Positions 60,102 through 64,000 of a DNA stretch of 64,000 bases are shown in pieces; position 1 is the stretch's first letter, and every line of letters begins with the position of its first letter. A model generated the notes under the pieces. That model searched no databases, was not told the DNA's origin, and saw only the letters and a list, made by a program, of their open reading frames with translations. The stretch is from Marsupella aquatica (lineage: Eukaryota; Marchantiophyta): NCBI GenBank assembly GCA_973895155.1, contig OZ316895.1:17732001-17796000 (forward strand), written 5' to 3'. The position numbers and the translations under genes were made by a program.

Positions 60102-60508
60102 AAGAAATTAGACAGGATGCAATTCAGGGGGAGACGCATACCTCGACCAGACGAATCAAGAACCGAAACAGAAAGTCACCAACGCAGAACCAGAGATATG
60201 AAGACCAGCAGATGCGAAGACCAGCAGAACCGGCAACGCAAGGACCAGCAACAGAACATAACGACAATTCAAGCACCACAAACGCAAGAACGCAGACATT
60301 CATACACTACTGTTCATTATGTGAACTACGACGACACGACATGACGAACTTACCTCATGTTACTATTAGAAAAACAACTTACGATAACAATTATCACATT
60401 GTTACTTAACCCGACAATATGGAACCATAGGCTAAGACAGTAAAAACCGGATGGTAATACTCTTTCCTCCCACAAAAGAAAGTAGGGGAGGTTTTAAGGA
60501 GGTTACAT

Positions 60509-60527
60509 CCCCCCCCCCCCCCCCCCC
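60509..60527 (+). repeat. Poly-C tract (19 C)
   Basis: A run of 19 C residues in the 3' UTR of Copia-2. Confidence 0.95.
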
Positions 60528-60630
60528 ACAAACTTAGCATCAAAAATCCAGAACTCAATAACATATAAACCAGATTAACCATTAGGAGACCTAATATGGG
60601 TATATCATTTTCCCTCTAAAATGACACACC

Positions 60631-60640
60631 CAAGGGGGAG
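60631..60640 (+). other. Copia-2 polypurine tract
   Basis: CAAGGGGGAG immediately precedes the 3' LTR. Confidence 0.9.
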
Positions 60641-60824
60641 TGTTATAACCCCAAAGGATTTAGTCTCCTAACCTTGGATTAATCTCCTAACCCATATGTT
60701 ATTCCCCTAATACTTAGGTGATTAACCCATAGGCAGTTATACCAACCACCTGGATGTACCACCAGGCATGTACTTATATATCTTGGAGAAATGAGGAAGT
60801 GTCGATGTTATGGTGTATTTAACA
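60641..60824 (+). repeat. Copia-2 3' LTR
   Basis: 184 bp, two differences from the 5' LTR. Confidence 0.95.
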
Positions 60825-60829
60825 AGTTC

Positions 60830-62159
60830 TACTTTCTACAGGATGGTAGCCTGAAGGCCAGAGCTTCAAAAGTATAGGGTGACTGCATTCCCCATCCGTG
60901 GTGGCCCAGGGTCTGGTCCAGAGTCTTCAATATAGAATATTGGCCTTTATTCTACCTTTATTCACCTTTTATTAAATATCTAGCCTTAATGTCTAAGCTT
61001 TGCTCATAAATAGATGGTGAGCACCATGCTGCCCATTCCAATTCCACCCCAGCCTTGGTGCCCCAAAAGCAATGGTCTAGAGTATTCACTCTAGGCAGTA
61101 GGCCTTTATCCTAATTTTGTTGGCGCCTTGTTAGATATATTTTAGACTAGCTCTGACCTGTGTGTCAGTGGCCATTTGATAAATTATTGACTCCATCAAG
61201 AGAAGTTGTATGGGTGGGATGGCAAAAATTCAGTCTTGCCTCCTGGGGTAAGGTAGTTGAGAATAATATAATACAACCACATTGAGGAATAGACAAGGAA
61301 GGTAGGGTGGTCAGGATGTCACAAAATAGGGACTAATAAGGGAAGGGTGAATGACATAATGAAGGAGAAGGAAGGAGGGATGGAGATTCATTCAGTCTTC
61401 TTGTGACCTCTTTGGTCTTTGACTGCAGAGTCTGGCCACACAGACTGAATGAATTATCTCCCATCTCCCTCATACTACTTCATGTTAACTAGGTTTAGGG
61501 CTTGGACATAGCACTATGTCAGGTTGGGTAGTCGATTACACATGGCCTCACCTATCCAAGTGAATTACCAACAAGGATCATAGCCCCTGCCCCCACCAAG
61601 CACTGAAGAAAGAGCAATTACAATGGGACCCTAATACAAGTCATGGAACCTATAGCCCCTTCTCAAGAGGCCCCCACTCCTAGCTACATGCCAGACCAAT
61701 CAATCAGCTCAAGTAATTTTGTACTCAGCTTTTAATTAGAAATAGTGGTGGTGGTGTCTAGCAGTGTATCTCCAGATGTTTGGGTTCTTTGTTTAGCCTT
61801 TTCAGGTCCTCTCTTGAGTATAATCTTTTGCCAAGAAGTCTCCCTCGTTTTAAATCTTCTGTATTATTTAGCTTTGGAAATCAGTTTTAGTCTGAATATT
61901 TTTCCATTTCCTAAGATGGTTTTATGAAGAGATATCAAGATTGTTTCAAGCCAACTTAACATAGCCACAAATGTAGTTTTGAGTTAAAGTCGCAAAACCT
62001 AATCCAACACTCACTTTGGGTAACCATTCTGAGTTTTTTTTTTTTTTGGGGGGGGGGGGTTGACCAACAGTTTCCAGGATGTGTCAACAGGGTGAGATGT
62101 TTGTACATGGTTGAGTGTAGAGAACTTTGGACCTCCTCTAGGGATGGTCAAGTATTTTG
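60830..62159. other. Intergenic, no gene seen
   Basis: No recognised coding. A T14G12 tract lies at 62034-62059. Confidence 0.5.
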
Positions 62160-62501
62160 TGTTAGGTATTTACTCTTATGTCTAGGGTTACAACATGTAA
62201 CCATAGTTAGGCTAACCATGGTCATAGACATGGTTAGGTTAACTAAGTTGCACACTATATCCTAAGCAGTTCTTGCTAGGATAAGTTGAACTAAGGCTTA
62301 TTTTTATGGAGCCACTTGAGAGGTGAGGAGAGCTTACATTGTGGAGACTTGGTATGGCCAACGGACTTAGAGTTCAGTAAAGCTCTCTTGTGTGTTCCTA
62401 TGGACGTAGCCCAAGGAGGTGAACCACGTATCTCTTGTGTTGACTACTTGCGCGTTGGTGTGTCATGTGCTTACCGTCGTGAATGTCATCTATGCTTAGC
62501 A
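62160..62501 (+). repeat. Solo LTR of the Copia-1 family
   Basis: 342 bp homologous over its whole length to the reverse complement of the Copia-1 LTR, starting TGTTAGGTATTTACT and ending CTATGCTTAGCA. It is flanked by the direct repeat TTTTG at 62155-62159 and 62502-62506. A single LTR with its own target duplication is the product of LTR-LTR recombination. It is clearly more diverged than the two Copia-1 LTRs are from each other. Confidence 0.9.
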
Positions 62502-62506
62502 TTTTG

Positions 62507-64000
62507 GCACAGATTTTACACGGTCTTGTAAGCTTAAACCTGGGTCCCACCCAATTTCATATAGGACTGGGATTCCCAAGCGCTTAAGTGCCTCCCTGAT
62601 TTGTACAACTCTATGTTGTGGCAAGTTTGTATGGCCCAAAAAGATTTAATGGATCAACAGAACTTTCCCAAACTGCTGCCCCCCCCTGCGGGTTATGTAA
62701 AGTGCCCCTTAGGTATGCTGATTCTTTTTGCAGGTTGTAATGTACTTATTTCTATAGGATAGCAACAACACCTCCAAGGTTGTGAGAATTTGAAGCACTG
62801 AATGCCAATTATGCGTAGAAGCTCCTCTCTAATACATGCATGTAGAAACTAAAGGCCAACTTTGAGTCATCGATTTGATTGCTATATGTACAGTTTGGGA
62901 CCTGTTTTTGTTCTTGGCTATATACCTTCTTTGTCCATGAATGTGAATTTGACAAATTAAAGAGAATCTGACTAACAGGAGGATGTAGTCATTCTTGAAT
63001 CATGATAGCATGGGTTCATTATTGTTGATCTGACAAAGACAAAGATACAGTAGACCCCTGAACCTTGTTGTAGGTTAAGCATTGCAACACAAGTGTACAA
63101 CATTCATTTCCTCTAAAAGCACTGACAACATTTTGACATGTTTCTCTATGACTGAGGAATTCATCTTTGAGGAATCTCAAGTGAATTAATTGCTTGTTGC
63201 CACACTTTGAGGTTTTGAGTGAGCATCTATCTTTTGGAGTGTCCCAATGTGTTATATTGGGGTAGACTCTGTTTTGAATGATCAAATGGATTATTACATT
63301 TGTTATCAATTCACTTCTTCATGTTCTTCAATCTATGCATACAATATTCGGGTTTGGTGGGAGGCTTGCTGCAGAGCTGGAAGGCAGCTTCGACATAAGG
63401 CAAGGAGGAGTTAGTGGGTGATGGTTTCCACTGTAGATGCAAATTTCATAAATGTGTGGATTATTTTCAAACAACCATTAGTTTGTCTTAATCCAATCAT
63501 ATTGATAAGCCTGTTGTAGTATGAGTTGGATTGGTGGACCCGTACACATATAGAAAAGAATACACTTACAACTGTCTCATTGTGCATTGATCTTTCATTA
63601 TCCCTAAAATTGAAATGAATCCAATACACAGGGAAACACATGAGAAAATTACCACAAAGTGTGTGTACGAATAGATACAGCTCTTTTGACCTGGAAAATA
63701 TGAAATAAGAAGTTGAGTTTCAACTAAGATTACAACACTGATACAAAGTTCAACAATGACCCTTTTTTGCAAATCCTGCATAGTTAGGGAATGCAAAGGA
63801 GCACATTTGATGAGGAGTCATTCTCGAGGGGATCGAGGATGCCCGCAAGGATGAGCCCAAGTGTGCTTGGTTTGCTTTTTCTCTAAATTGTTTGTAAGAC
63901 ATTGTTGGCTTCCATACATTGAGCAAAAGATTAGATCATGCAGGGGTTTTGTTACTTTCCAAGCTTGTACTTCAAAGTTAGTGGATCCTTGAATGTGTTT
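62507..64000. other. Intergenic, no gene seen
   Basis: Short frames at 63019-63309 and 63411-63796 carry no recognised domain. Confidence 0.5.

Larger units (their letters stand above)
54817..60824 (+). mobile_element. Copia-2: young, nearly intact Ty1/Copia retrotransposon
   Basis: LTRs of 184 bp (54817-55000, 60641-60824) start TGTTATAACC and end TTTAACA. The target duplication AGTTC lies at 54812-54816 and 60825-60829. The LTRs differ at two positions, so insertion was recent compared with Copia-1. The body encodes gag, protease, integrase, RT and RNase H in Copia order. A TAG after gag, paired frameshifts in the integrase and a small deletion before RNase H disable it. Confidence 0.95.

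Noticed and set aside
60098-60409. 103-codon frame after Copia-2 RNase H, considered as an extra envelope-like gene
   Set aside because: Composition is Gln/Arg/Thr-rich from simple repeats, no membrane segment or signal peptide; it lies in the 3' UTR.
1-64000. CRISPR arrays, prokaryotic operons, phage or attachment sites
   Set aside because: No regularly spaced repeats of that kind; spliced genes and plant retrotransposons show this is a plant nuclear sequence.

Overview
The window is nuclear DNA of a land plant. The evidence is a plant-type tRNA-His gene, spliced genes with GT-AG introns encoding plant families (a DUF620 protein, a CAF16-like soluble ABC ATPase of the ABCI20 type, an E2F-associated phosphoprotein), a long intronless P-class pentatricopeptide repeat (PPR) gene, and plant Copia retrotransposons with a typical initiator-tRNA primer site. 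Low gene density, old repeat remnants and an R2/NeSL-like retroelement make me lean towards a non-flowering plant (bryophyte, lycophyte or fern). I cannot name the species.

Layout. Bases 1-10,860 are intergenic, with one 178-bp MITE, a possible SINE and a Copia LTR scrap. Bases 10,866-14,272 hold a decayed, GC-rich non-LTR retroelement: N-terminal zinc finger, reverse transcriptase, CCHC knuckle and a likely restriction-like nuclease. A second copy of the same MITE lies at 15,837-16,014. Bases 17.4-31.5 kb are a gene island: DUF620 gene (+), ABCI20-like gene (-), E2F-associated phosphoprotein gene (-), tRNA-His (+). The PPR gene (+) is at 32,633-35,266. An unidentified spliced minus-strand gene ends at 37,168, and its C-terminal exons can be read up to 37,979.

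From 41 kb onward the sequence is mostly mobile DNA: degenerate repeats, a 1.04-kb element with long terminal inverted repeats and 8-bp target duplications (42,203-43,244), a full-length but dead Copia on the minus strand (44,956-53,037), a fold-back MITE (about 53,190-53,455), the 3' end of an L1-type LINE (about 53,537-54,806), a young Copia on the plus strand inserted just after the LINE tail (54,817-60,824), and a solo LTR of the first Copia family (62,160-62,501).

How the parts relate. The host genes are separate housekeeping or organelle-RNA functions, not a pathway or operon. The mobile elements share a decay pattern: premature stops mostly at sites reachable by C-to-T change in CHG or CpG context, as expected of methylated, silenced repeats. 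No new defence-like or metabolic system was recognised. The most unusual items are the zinc-finger/RT/nuclease retroelement, the MITE family with 10-bp target duplications, the 1.04-kb inverted-repeat element and the unidentified spliced gene.
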